Source: Candidatus Nanopelagicales bacterium (GTDB taxonomy: Bacteria; Actinomycetota; Actinomycetes; S36-B12; UBA5976). From it: a DNA stretch of 35,500 nucleotides. Of the stretch, positions 1 through 6,429 are shown in pieces (within the stretch, counting starts at the first letter, position 1; each line of letters starts with the position of its first letter). The position numbers and the translations under genes were made by a program. Below the pieces are notes generated by a model that saw only the letters and a program-made list of their open reading frames with translations, was not told where the DNA came from and searched no databases. Location of the stretch: assembly GCA_030157865.1 (NCBI GenBank), contig JAOATY010000032.1, forward strand, positions 1-35,500, read 5' to 3'.

Positions 1-132
1 AAAACTTGGTGGATGCAGCAAGGAATTGTTAACGACGAAGTGGCAAAGCGTGCATCAGATGCAGGCATGAAAGCAGTCATGGATCGCTGCATCAAGGTTG
101 ATTACATGAATTTGATTCCACAGGGAAAGTAG
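1..132 (+). CDS. CoA-binding (YccU-like) protein, C-terminal end only
   Basis: The window opens inside an ORF read in frame 1 and closed by TAG at 130-132. The 43 visible residues contain WWMQQGIVNDEVAKRA followed by GMKAVMDRC. This is the usual end of the small Rossmann-fold CoA-binding family (YccU-like), where a W-x-Q-x-G-I/V segment is followed by a conserved MDRC. Family members are cytosolic proteins of about 130-150 residues that bind CoA; their physiological role is poorly defined. Only the last third is visible, so the start and operon context are unknown. A terminator hairpin follows directly. Confidence 0.75.
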   Translation, partial: KTWWMQQGIVNDEVAKRASDAGMKAVMDRCIKVDYMNLIPQGK

Positions 133-149
133 TTCTTCAACTACAAAGA

Positions 150-184
150 CCGGCTTTCGATTGAAAGCCGGCCCTTGTTTTTGA
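150..184 (+). terminator. Rho-independent terminator, possibly bidirectional
   Basis: A perfect 9-bp inverted repeat (CCGGCTTTC at 150-158, GAAAGCCGG at 163-171) closes a GATT loop and is followed by a T-rich tract. It lies between the end of the CoA-binding gene (132) and the convergent end of the secreted-protein gene (191), so it may serve both. Its core is repeated at 1634-1651. Confidence 0.8.
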
Positions 185-190
185 AATTAC

Positions 191-1513
191 TTAGCTAAGG
201 GTTTCAACCTTTACCAAAGTTGCTGGTGACTTTCCAATTGGGAAGATCTTCGTCTTAATGATGATGTCTTCCTTAGGAACACCTTGCTTGATTAAGTAAG
301 CGCGAATCTCCATTGCACGCTTCTTGGCAAGTGCCTTAACTACATCCTTTGAAACGCCAGGCTGCATTCCAGCTGCGCCCGTTACGCGAACTCCGTAACC
401 ATCTTTAGCAACTTCAGCAACCTTCCTAAGTGACTTCTTGGCTGATTTACCTAAGCCATTGGCGCTTGAGTCAAACTTCAACTTTGGCTGAGTCGAAGTC
501 TTTGGAAGTTCAGCAAGTGCGGCAGCTGTTCCTTTTGCAGGTGTAGATGCTGCTGTAGCTGCGCCAACAGCAACCGTTGCCTTGTCTACAACGCTTGCAC
601 CTAGACCGAATCCAATTACAAAATCAGTTCCGCTTCCAACATTTAGTGCTCCTGCTTTTATAACAACAGTTACCTCGGTGCCAGCTGCCAATTTAGTTCC
701 AACTAGGTTTCGAAGGTACAACTCAGAAGCTGTAGTTAGCTGAGAAAGAATGGTGTTTCCATTACTTGCACGACAGAAGTTGTAAGTGAAACCGGTATAG
801 GAGTCAATCGGCAAAGGGCTTGCACATGGAGTTTGGAATGCAACTGGCGTCACCCAGGTCCAGCCTGTTGGCATGTTGATGATCACGGTTTCGGAGTTGT
901 TACCCGTTGCAACTGTCATCTTTACCGTGATTGGATTTGGATTTGTTTGGCCTACAACTAGTCCGGTTGTTGTGACAGAGGCGGAGCTAGGTGTCCCAAC
1001 AGGGCCGCTATATGTTGGGTTCTGATTATTGTTGTTCTGGTTACTACTGACGACGGTTGAAGTAACTGTAAGTGCCAGAGTTCTATCGGAAGATGTGGTG
1101 CATCCGCCTGCTGTTCCAAGGTTTATCGAAATTCGAGCACACCTTGAAATCACAAGCGAACTAGCGTCAGAAAACGTGAGAGTGCTTGAACTTCGAAGTG
1201 CGCTATCGAAAGACCTTCCCGGAATGCTTCCAGTGCCAGAACCTAATGTGTAGTACAACGCGTACTCACTGCAGTTATTTGTAAACGTTGCCATGCCACC
1301 TGAACCTGAAAATGATGTGACGGCCGTAGTGTGCGATGAATCACTGAAAATTCCAATATCGCCAATTACAGAGCAATTGTTTACGTCACCTGCAGGGCCT
1401 CCGACATAGAAGGTTGCAGGCGCTACTGCGGCGAAAGCTGGTGAAACGGCAAAGCCAAGAGCTAGAGCAATACTTGCTACTGCAGTTAGCAAGGTTTTGA
1501 AGATTTTGTTCAC
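191..1513 (-). CDS. Secreted/cell-surface protein with OmpA-like C-terminal domain
   Basis: 440 residues starting at GTG, with AGGAA about 6-8 nt upstream. Residues 1-28 form a classic signal peptide: MNKIFK, a hydrophobic core, then SPAFA before AAVAPAT. The middle is Ser/Thr/Gly-rich with an Asn/Gln linker (about residues 157-166), and a beta-rich domain of unknown type follows. The last 95 residues resemble an OmpA/MotB peptidoglycan-associating fold: LKFDSSANGLGKSAKKSL, then KKRAMEIRAYLIKQGV and PIGKSP. The protein is probably exported and retained at the wall. No substrate or pathway can be named. The gene is monocistronic and bounded by two near-identical terminators. The OmpA assignment is by pattern; the rest is unrecognised. 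Confidence 0.65.
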   Translation of the reverse strand: MNKIFKTLLTAVASIALALGFAVSPAFAAVAPATFYVGGPAGDVNNCSVIGDIGIFSDSSHTTAVTSFSGSGGMATFTNNCSEYALYYTLGSGTGSIPGRSFDSALRSSSTLTFSDASSLVISRCARISINLGTAGGCTTSSDRTLALTVTSTVVSSNQNNNNQNPTYSGPVGTPSSASVTTTGLVVGQTNPNPITVKMTVATGNNSETVIINMPTGWTWVTPVAFQTPCASPLPIDSYTGFTYNFCRASNGNTILSQLTTASELYLRNLVGTKLAAGTEVTVVIKAGALNVGSGTDFVIGFGLGASVVDKATVAVGAATAASTPAKGTAAALAELPKTSTQPKLKFDSSANGLGKSAKKSLRKVAEVAKDGYGVRVTGAAGMQPGVSKDVVKALAKKRAMEIRAYLIKQGVPKEDIIIKTKIFPIGKSPATLVKVETLS

Positions 1514-1626
1514 TTTGATTCCTATAAGAATTTTGAGGATTTACGGTACCTATTTCAGCATGACCTGAAGAACGAGACTCGAAAATGTTCGGGTAGCACA
1601 TCGCAATATCGCAACACGACAACTAA

Positions 1627-1658
1627 AAAGGCTGGCTTTCGATTGAAAGCCAGCCTTT
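1627..1658 (-). terminator. Terminator of the sulfur operon
   Basis: A 14-bp inverted repeat (AAAGGCTGGCTTTC at 1627-1640, GAAAGCCAGCCTTT at 1645-1658) has a GATT loop. Read on the minus strand it is followed by TTTTTAGTT, a good U-tract, 14 nt after the DUF1416 stop codon. Confidence 0.85.
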
Positions 1659-1671
1659 GTCTTAGTTTGAA

Positions 1672-1977
1672 CTATTCGGTCAGTGAGATGTCTACGTCGA
1701 GGACCTTACCGATTGTTGCCTGAACCTGGGTGCGTGAATTTGCGCCCGGAACCAAAGCAACCACTGTCCAATCACCAGCAACTGTGAAGAACCTAAATTC
1801 ACCCTGTTTAGAGATCGGAACTTCAGCTACGAACTCATCGTTTCGATCGAGCAAGCGGGCATAACCAACCGAAGCCGGAACATTCCCGGATGAGATCACA
1901 CCCTGGATTACCGCCTGGTTAGAGATGTCAACGTTGTCTAGTGAGACTCCGCCGACTACTGCGCCACAACCGCTCAT
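1672..1977 (-). CDS. sseC: DUF1416 protein (SseC-like)
   Basis: 101 residues, similar to the actinobacterial SseC/DUF1416 family that is nearly always encoded next to a CysA-type sulfurtransferase. The segment VGYARLLDRNDEFVAEVPIS followed by GEFRFFTVAGDWTVVALVPG is the family's characteristic core, a small beta-rich carboxypeptidase-regulatory-like fold. It is probably cytosolic. A function in sulfur transfer is inferred only from constant neighbourhood. The start ATG overlaps the stop of the rhodanese gene by 4 nt (ATGA), so translation is likely coupled. It is the last gene of the operon, before a strong terminator. Confidence 0.85.
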   Translation of the reverse strand: MSGCGAVVGGVSLDNVDISNQAVIQGVISSGNVPASVGYARLLDRNDEFVAEVPISKQGEFRFFTVAGDWTVVALVPGANSRTQVQATIGKVLDVDISLTE

Positions 1978-2819
1978 GCGTCACCTGGTTCGTCGCCAAC
2001 AGCAACTGGTACACCAACAAGTGATCCGTATTCAGTCCATGAACCGTCGTAGTTGCTGACGTTCTTAACACCAAGCAACTCGTGCAACACAAACCAGGAA
2101 TGAGCTGAACGCTCACCGATTCGGCAATAAGCGATTGTGTCCTTCTTCAAGTCCACACCAGCGCTTTCATAAAGTGCCTTAAGTTCATCGATTGACTTAA
2201 ATGAACCATCTTCATTGGCTGCCTTGCTCCAAGGAATGTTTGCCGCTGTAGGAATGTGTCCACCGATGCGAGCAGCTTCTTGTGGCAAGTGAGCTGGCGC
2301 AAGCAAGCGACCGGCGTATTCATCCGGGCTACGAACATCAACAAGATTCTGAGTCCCGATTGCCTTCAGTACGTCATCGCGGAATGCGCGGATTGAGCGA
2401 TCCTGTTCTTTAGCAACGTACTTAGTTGCCGCGCGGCTTGGAACTTCACTAACTAATTCGCGGCCATCTAGTTCCCACTTCTTACGTCCGCCATCAAGTA
2501 AGCGAACATCGCCATGGCCGTAAAGCTTGAAGTACCAGTAAGCGTAGGCAGCAAACCAGTTGTTGTTTCCACCGTAAAGAACGACAGTGTCATCGTTTGC
2601 AATTCCCTTTGCACTCAATAGGGCTTCGAACTGTTCTTTGTTTACAAAATCGCGGCGAACTGGATCTTGTAGATCTGTCTTCCAGTTAAGTGCAATTGCA
2701 TTCTTGATGTGATTGCCGGCATAGGCTTCGGTGTCTTCGTCAACTTCAACGAAAACTACTTTTGCATCATCTAGATGCGCCAGTGCCCAGTCGGCATCTA
2801 CTAGTGCTTGGTTGCTCAT
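1974..2819 (-). CDS. cysA: Thiosulfate sulfurtransferase (rhodanese)
   Basis: 281 residues with two rhodanese domains, the normal size for the actinobacterial CysA2/SseA type. The second domain carries the active loop CRIGERS, with the persulfide-forming cysteine at residue 232. The N-terminal domain contains HIKNAIALNW and VVLYGGNNNWFAAYAYWYF, typical of the inactive rhodanese half. It moves sulfane sulfur from thiosulfate to a thiophilic acceptor such as cyanide or a thiol in the cytosol. A clear AAGGAGC ribosome binding site lies upstream of the ATG. It sits between DUF4395 (upstream, 32 nt gap) and DUF1416 (4-nt overlap) in one transcription unit whose leader contains a Cys-ending peptide ORF. 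Confidence 0.93.
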   Translation of the reverse strand: MSNQALVDADWALAHLDDAKVVFVEVDEDTEAYAGNHIKNAIALNWKTDLQDPVRRDFVNKEQFEALLSAKGIANDDTVVLYGGNNNWFAAYAYWYFKLYGHGDVRLLDGGRKKWELDGRELVSEVPSRAATKYVAKEQDRSIRAFRDDVLKAIGTQNLVDVRSPDEYAGRLLAPAHLPQEAARIGGHIPTAANIPWSKAANEDGSFKSIDELKALYESAGVDLKKDTIAYCRIGERSAHSWFVLHELLGVKNVSNYDGSWTEYGSLVGVPVAVGDEPGDA

Positions 2820-2851
2820 GATTGCTCCTTTTAGTTTTAAATTTGATTTGG

Positions 2852-3277
2852 TTAAGAAAAGATTCGCTTGCCAATTAGATACATTTCGCAGCCCAGACAG
2901 AAGTTGAATGCGGCATTCAAGAAAGCTGCAGCCAAAGCAAAGCCAACGGCGATTGTTGCAACCACTTCAGCACCTGCAAGAAGTGCGATCAAGCCGGTCG
3001 CTGCAAAAAGAAATCCGACGAACTGTGCGAACTGCGGTGGCTCAACTGCTTCCAAAGCTGATGGCTTTGCAATTCGAGGCAACACAAACTTGCGGTAGAT
3101 AATTCCGTACGGCTGAGCATGCAATCCGACAAAAGCACCTAGCGCAAACACAACTGTTTGAATGCCTAACAGCACAGTTGCAACACTTGTTGGAATAGTC
3201 AGCAGAATTACAGCTAGAACAACGGTTGTGATGGCAGCACCAAAGCGTGGGCCACGTGGATCAATTTGCTTGCTCAT
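2852..3277 (-). CDS. DUF4395 integral membrane protein of the sulfur operon
   Basis: 141 residues with about four transmembrane segments (near 14-32, 36-52, 84-101 and 105-124), separated by a short loop containing PRIAKPSALEAVEPPQFAQ. The start ISKQIDPRGPRFGA and the end FNFCLGCEMYLIGKRI match the DUF4395 family. A CxxC pair (C127, C130) lies at the last membrane edge. DUF4395 proteins are repeatedly found beside thioredoxins and rhodaneses in actinobacteria, so a redox or sulfur-relay role at the membrane is plausible but unproven. The ATG has a strong AAAAGGAAA site. That site can pair with TCCTTT at 3330-3335, as noted for the leader. Confidence 0.85.
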   Translation of the reverse strand: MSKQIDPRGPRFGAAITTVVLAVILLTIPTSVATVLLGIQTVVFALGAFVGLHAQPYGIIYRKFVLPRIAKPSALEAVEPPQFAQFVGFLFAATGLIALLAGAEVVATIAVGFALAAAFLNAAFNFCLGCEMYLIGKRIFS

Positions 3278-3283
3278 TGAATT

Positions 3284-3335
3284 TCCTTTTCAGTTCCGAT
3301 TTCAGTTGGCTTCGATTTACGCAGCCATCAAAGGA
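3284..3335 (-). promoter_or_regulatory. Possible Shine-Dalgarno-sequestering structure in the sulfur operon leader
   Basis: On the minus strand TCCTTT (3330-3335), just downstream of the leader-peptide stop codon, is exactly complementary to AAAGGA (3284-3289), the DUF4395 ribosome binding site. Between them TGGCT (3323-3327) and AGCCA (3307-3311) can form an inner stem. This arrangement would let a ribosome stalled at the Cys codons change access to the site. The fold is read by eye and has not been energy-tested. Confidence 0.4.
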
Positions 3336-3343
3336 CTGCAGGA

Positions 3344-3424
3344 TTAAGCGCACATACACATCGAGGAACCAAGGCGACCGTAATCTACGACTCGGCGCCT
3401 GATCAGAACTGTGGTTCTCGACAT
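3344..3424 (-). CDS. Putative cysteine-responsive leader peptide
   Basis: A 26-codon ORF from ATG at 3424 to TAA at 3344. The peptide begins MSRTTVLIRRR, continues VVDYGRLGSS and ends MCMCA. It fits the R-x-V-D-x-x-R-x-x-S-x-x-C pattern of short actinobacterial leader peptides found before sulfur-assimilation operons. It also parallels the leaderless polycysteine ORFs described upstream of the mycobacterial cysA2/sseC2 operon, which act as cysteine-responsive attenuators. TATGGT at 3431-3436 lies 6 nt before the ATG and no Shine-Dalgarno is present, so a leaderless transcript starting at the A of ATG is likely. The stop codon lies 66 nt before the DUF4395 start. The expected role is cis control: scarce Cys-tRNA stalls ribosomes at the UGU and UGC codons and opens the downstream site. 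Expression is not shown by sequence alone. Confidence 0.75.
   Translation of the reverse strand: MSRTTVLIRRRVVDYGRLGSSMCMCA
3362..3420 (-). other. Stem-loop within the leader-peptide ORF
   Basis: CGAGGAACCA (3362-3371) and TGGTTCTCG (3412-3420) pair with one bulged base. Inside them AGGCG (3372-3376) pairs with CGCCT (3396-3400). The stem covers most of the leader peptide coding sequence and would be melted by a translating ribosome, as expected for an attenuator. Confidence 0.45.
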
Positions 3425-3430
3425 GCCCCA

Positions 3431-3436
3431 ACCATA
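3431..3436 (-). promoter_or_regulatory. -10 element of the sulfur operon (leaderless)
   Basis: TATGGT on the minus strand, six bases before the leader-peptide ATG, fits the TANNNT form used by actinobacterial sigma-70 promoters with transcription starting at the ATG itself. No good -35 is visible 16-18 bp upstream. Confidence 0.5.
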
Positions 3437-3587
3437 AAGCAGGTTTTGTAGGGATGTGGGCTTGTAAATGGTTATTGCAAAAGCCTTGCATTAGGCATTC
3501 AAGTTGGTGAATGTGCCCATTGCCCCTAAATTCAAGGAGTGGGCATTTGAAGATTGCCAACACTTTTAATGGCGAGCAGGAGCTGAG
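3437..3587 (+). promoter_or_regulatory. Divergent intergenic region before the thioredoxin gene
   Basis: The upstream half of the 310-nt gap between DUF4395 and the thioredoxin gene. It holds an inverted repeat (TGTGCCCA at 3512-3519, TGGGCATT at 3540-3547) that could be an operator, and an AGGAG ribosome binding site at about 3577-3581. I see no confident plus-strand -35/-10 pair. Confidence 0.3.
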
Positions 3588-4013
3588 ATGTCTAACGGTG
3601 TTTACGTCCTCCTCGCCGTACTTGCTCTTTCGGCGGCTTTTGGCATTTATCGAAAACTCAGTGATGGCAAACTTCGTGAAGAAATAGTTCCACCGATGCA
3701 GGGATTGACCGAGCATTTACACCTCGATCACGATCATCCGCCACAGGTAACTTTCCTACAGTTCTCGTCTGAGTTTTGCCAGCCATGCCGAGTCACTAAC
3801 AAGATTCTCGAAGAAGTCACCAACAGCTTCCCTGCTATCTGCCACATTGAACTTGATGTTGTTGAACACATGGACTTAGTGAAGACCTACGGAATCACCC
3901 GCACTCCGACAACCTTGATTATCGATAAGGCTGGAACTGTCCACTTCAAGGCCACTGGCGTTCCAAAGAAGGCCGAGCTAGCTGCAGCCGTTTCTGACCT
4001 GGTCAATAACTGA
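3588..4013 (+). CDS. Membrane-anchored thioredoxin-family protein
   Basis: 141 residues. One N-terminal membrane segment (about residues 5-20) is followed by a His/Asp-rich stretch (LTEHLHLDHDHP), then a thioredoxin fold. The fold has a C64-Q-P-C67 redox motif in the usual position after a beta strand (VTFLQFSSEFCQPCR) and the conserved cis-proline strand TRTPTTLIID. The canonical WCGPC is replaced by FCQPC. The start ATG has AGGAGC 7 nt upstream. It diverges from the DUF4395-rhodanese-DUF1416 operon, equivalent to ThiX next to CysA2 in mycobacteria. It is probably a thiol-disulfide or sulfur-relay partner of those proteins; the substrate is not known. Confidence 0.85.
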   Translation: MSNGVYVLLAVLALSAAFGIYRKLSDGKLREEIVPPMQGLTEHLHLDHDHPPQVTFLQFSSEFCQPCRVTNKILEEVTNSFPAICHIELDVVEHMDLVKTYGITRTPTTLIIDKAGTVHFKATGVPKKAELAAAVSDLVNN

Positions 4014-4097
4014 ATTCAGTAAGTAAATAAAGTAAATCTCGGCCTATTTAGTTCTGCCCTAGACTTGGGGAAAGCGACTATATAAGTAGGTGGAAAC

Positions 4098-4805
4098 ATG
4101 GCTCAGGTCTTGTTACTCACCCGTGCGCTTACCCCATCTAGTGCAGTACTTCCAGGCCTAGAACTTCTGAGTCACCACATAAAGGTGATGTCGCCAGAAC
4201 CAACGGCATTAATCACTGCGCCAGAAGTTGATGTGATTTTGATAGATGGCCGCACTGATCTGCCCGCAGTTCGCAGTCTGTGTCGACTTCTTGAGACCAC
4301 CGGAAACACCTCACCGGTTATTTTGATCACTACTGAAGGCGGTCTTGCTGCAGTAAATCATGAGTGGGGCTTAACTGACGTTTTGTTAGTCGATGCCAGC
4401 CCAGCGGAAATTGAAGTGCGAATTCGTCTTGCCACGACCCGAGTCGAAGCCACAAATAGTTTCGAGTCTTCAAATGAGATCAAGGCCGGCGAACTTTCAA
4501 TCGATGAATCTTCTTACTCTGCAAAACTTCGCGGTCGAACTCTTGACTTAACTTTTAAGGAATTTGAATTACTAAAGTTTTTAGCTCAGCATCCAGGTCG
4601 CGTTTTCTCTCGCGACCAACTCTTACGTGAAGTTTGGGGCTATGACTACTTCGGTGGTACTCGAACCGTTGACGTACACGTGCGACGTTTGCGCGCGAAG
4701 CTCGGCCCAGAAAATGAAAACTTAATTGGCACCGTACGCAATGTTGGCTATCGCTACGTAACATCTCCAGTAAATGACAACGAGTCCGTCGAAGTTCTTG
4801 TCTGA
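4098..4805 (+). CDS. glnR: Nitrogen/global regulator, orphan OmpR-type (GlnR)
   Basis: 235 residues: an N-terminal atypical receiver (about 1-115) and a C-terminal winged helix of the OmpR/PhoB type (about 130-225). D50 in [18 protein letters not shown] matches the Asp of actinobacterial GlnR. The receiver otherwise lacks the normal acidic pocket, so it probably works without a sensor kinase; none is encoded nearby. The DNA-binding half, [20 protein letters not shown] and [18 protein letters not shown], is extremely similar to Streptomyces and mycobacterial GlnR as I remember them. GlnR controls ammonium assimilation and related transport genes. It starts at an ATG with AGGTGG upstream and is 3 nt from mshD, the same order as Rv0818-Rv0819. 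That synteny supports the call. Confidence 0.88.
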   Translation: MAQVLLLTRALTPSSAVLPGLELLSHHIKVMSPEPTALITAPEVDVILIDGRTDLPAVRSLCRLLETTGNTSPVILITTEGGLAAVNHEWGLTDVLLVDASPAEIEVRIRLATTRVEATNSFESSNEIKAGELSIDESSYSAKLRGRTLDLTFKEFELLKFLAQHPGRVFSRDQLLREVWGYDYFGGTRTVDVHVRRLRAKLGPENENLIGTVRNVGYRYVTSPVNDNESVEVLV

Positions 4806-4808
4806 TCC

Positions 4809-5741
4809 ATGTCATTTCAAGTCTCGGCATTAACGCACTTAACGGAGATCCAAACCGAAGAAGTAATGCAGCTTGCTTTTGCCGCCGCCGCAATTGATGA
4901 GATGGCTCCCCTTTCCGAACATGTTCTAATTCATTTGCACCATGGTGGTGACGATGCAGATGAACATTTAGTTGCAACTTCGGATGATGGAAAAATTGTT
5001 GGCTACTTACATCTGGATCAGACAGATGCGGTTGCTGGATCAGTTGTTGAAGTTGTAGTTCATCCTGATTTTCGTCGCCAAGGAATTGGCCGAGCCTTAG
5101 TTGAGTCAGCCATCAATAAGTCGGATGATCCCCGAATGAGATTGTGGGCACATGGCGAACTTACGAGTGCTTACACTTTGGCTGACAAGTTAGGTTTCGC
5201 AAAAACCAGAGAACTATGGCAAATGCGCCGTTCACTATTTGCTCCGCTTCCAAAAGCTAATGACACTTCCGGCATTACCATCCGAGCATTTCAAGTTGGC
5301 ATTGATGAGGGGTCTTGGCTGGCTTTAAATGCAAAAGTTTTTGCTGATCATCCCGAGCAAGGTCGAATGTCAGCACAAGATCTTGCGGTTCGCATGTCAG
5401 AGCAATGGTTTGACCCAGCCGGGTTCTTAGTTGCGACGCAAAATCAATCTGGCACAGAGGTCATGGTCGGATTCCACTGGACCAAAGTCCACGGTGGTGC
5501 TGGTAGTCACGGCCACTCAGAGATCGGCGAGATTTATGTTCTCGGAGTATCGCCTGATTTAAGAGGCACCGGTTTAGCTAAGTTGCTCAGCATTAGAGGC
5601 CTTGAACATTTGCGTTCAAAGGGTTTGCCGGCAGCAATGCTTTATGTCGATGCAGATAACAAGGCAGCGATCTCGCTGTATGAATCTTTGGGCTTTGCCC
5701 ATTGGGATACCGACGTAATGTTCAGGAAATCTTCGGTGTAA
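4809..5741 (+). CDS. mshD: Mycothiol synthase (MshD)
   Basis: 310 residues made of two GNAT acetyltransferase domains in tandem (about 1-140 and 150-308), the hallmark of MshD, which is usually about 300-320 residues. The first acetyl-CoA motif is VVVHPDFRRQGIGRALVESA; the second is VSPDLRGTGLAKLLSIRGL, followed by ALYVDADNKAAISLYESLGF-like family text (here MLYVDADN and LYESLGF). The enzyme acetylates Cys-GlcN-Ins in the last step of mycothiol synthesis in the cytosol. It begins 3 nt after glnR and is probably cotranscribed with it. Its 3' end overlaps the convergent S51-like gene by 20 bp. Presence of this gene implies an actinobacterium using mycothiol as its low-molecular-weight thiol. 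Confidence 0.9.
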   Translation: MSFQVSALTHLTEIQTEEVMQLAFAAAAIDEMAPLSEHVLIHLHHGGDDADEHLVATSDDGKIVGYLHLDQTDAVAGSVVEVVVHPDFRRQGIGRALVESAINKSDDPRMRLWAHGELTSAYTLADKLGFAKTRELWQMRRSLFAPLPKANDTSGITIRAFQVGIDEGSWLALNAKVFADHPEQGRMSAQDLAVRMSEQWFDPAGFLVATQNQSGTEVMVGFHWTKVHGGAGSHGHSEIGEIYVLGVSPDLRGTGLAKLLSIRGLEHLRSKGLPAAMLYVDADNKAAISLYESLGFAHWDTDVMFRKSSV

Positions 5742-6429
5742 CTAGAGCCTCACCAGGCTTGAATTCCTTGCGGTGCCCATCAACAAAGAGCCAGGCAGAC
5801 TGTCTTCCTTGAACTTCCCATTCAAACGGACCACCAACAATTGCAGTATCTTCATCAATTCCCACAACGCTTACACCGCTTGGCACTTTCATGAACCGAG
5901 TCATGAAGTCCGGAATCCGGGCAAACATTTTGTCGAAGTGTGGCAGGACGCGAATGTGTGGAAGTAAACCAAGTCCATTAGTTGCAGTGTGAGTTGGCAA
6001 CCGAAGCGCTGGAATGTGATCGGCAAGTGCCATTGCACCAGCACTGCATCCAGCAAGAGCCGCACCATCACGCCAAGCAGATTCAATTTCTTTCCAAAGC
6101 AAAGTTTCTCGCAGAGTGTTAGCCAAGAAAGTTGGATTACCACCTGACAGGTAAATCAACCCGGCATCTTTAACTTGTTCAGCAATCCTTGGATCATCAG
6201 CGTCATTGCGATCATGTGCGATAACCGAAACTGCTTCCACGCCAATTCGCTCGGCTTGCGCTTTGCCTAATGTGATCCAGTGATGCAACGATGATTCGCC
6301 TTCAGGGGCTGCTGCAGTTGGAATCTGTACATACTTTGGGTTTCTGCCCAAAATTAATTTGGCTTCCACCTCGAGCATGATCGGCAAGTATTCGCCGGAG
6401 CCAACTAACGCGATCGGCCCAGGAGTCAT
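5722..6429 (-). CDS. Type 1 glutamine amidotransferase-like / peptidase S51-family protein
   Basis: 235 residues of the cyanophycinase/peptidase E-like fold. Visible features are an initial strand and turn (IALVGSGEYLP), the strand LIYLSGGNPTFL, and the nucleophile elbow AGCSAGAMALAD, with the serine expected to be catalytic. A late GIDEDTAIV segment is typical of S51 proteins. Relatives hydrolyse dipeptides or cyanophycin; the substrate here cannot be predicted and the protein need not be a peptidase. The start ATG overlaps the stop of the upstream S51-like gene by 4 nt, so the pair is probably translationally coupled. The 3' end overlaps mshD convergently. Confidence 0.75.
   Translation of the reverse strand: MTPGPIALVGSGEYLPIMLEVEAKLILGRNPKYVQIPTAAAPEGESSLHHWITLGKAQAERIGVEAVSVIAHDRNDADDPRIAEQVKDAGLIYLSGGNPTFLANTLRETLLWKEIESAWRDGAALAGCSAGAMALADHIPALRLPTHTATNGLGLLPHIRVLPHFDKMFARIPDFMTRFMKVPSGVSVVGIDEDTAIVGGPFEWEVQGRQSAWLFVDGHRKEFKPGEALVTPKIS

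Noticed and set aside
3512-3547. TGTGCCCA/TGGGCATT repeat as a confirmed operator
   Set aside because: Only a partial match with a long spacer; kept merely as a note because no regulator is known for it.
3261-3716. A 151-residue minus-strand ORF across the cysA-operon/thioredoxin intergenic region
   Set aside because: It overlaps the start of DUF4395, the thioredoxin gene and the leader peptide in another frame. Its sequence has no recognisable domain.
4555-4977. Minus-strand ORF opposite glnR and mshD
   Set aside because: It is antisense to two clearly recognised genes, with His/Arg-rich low-complexity translation typical of a shadow frame.
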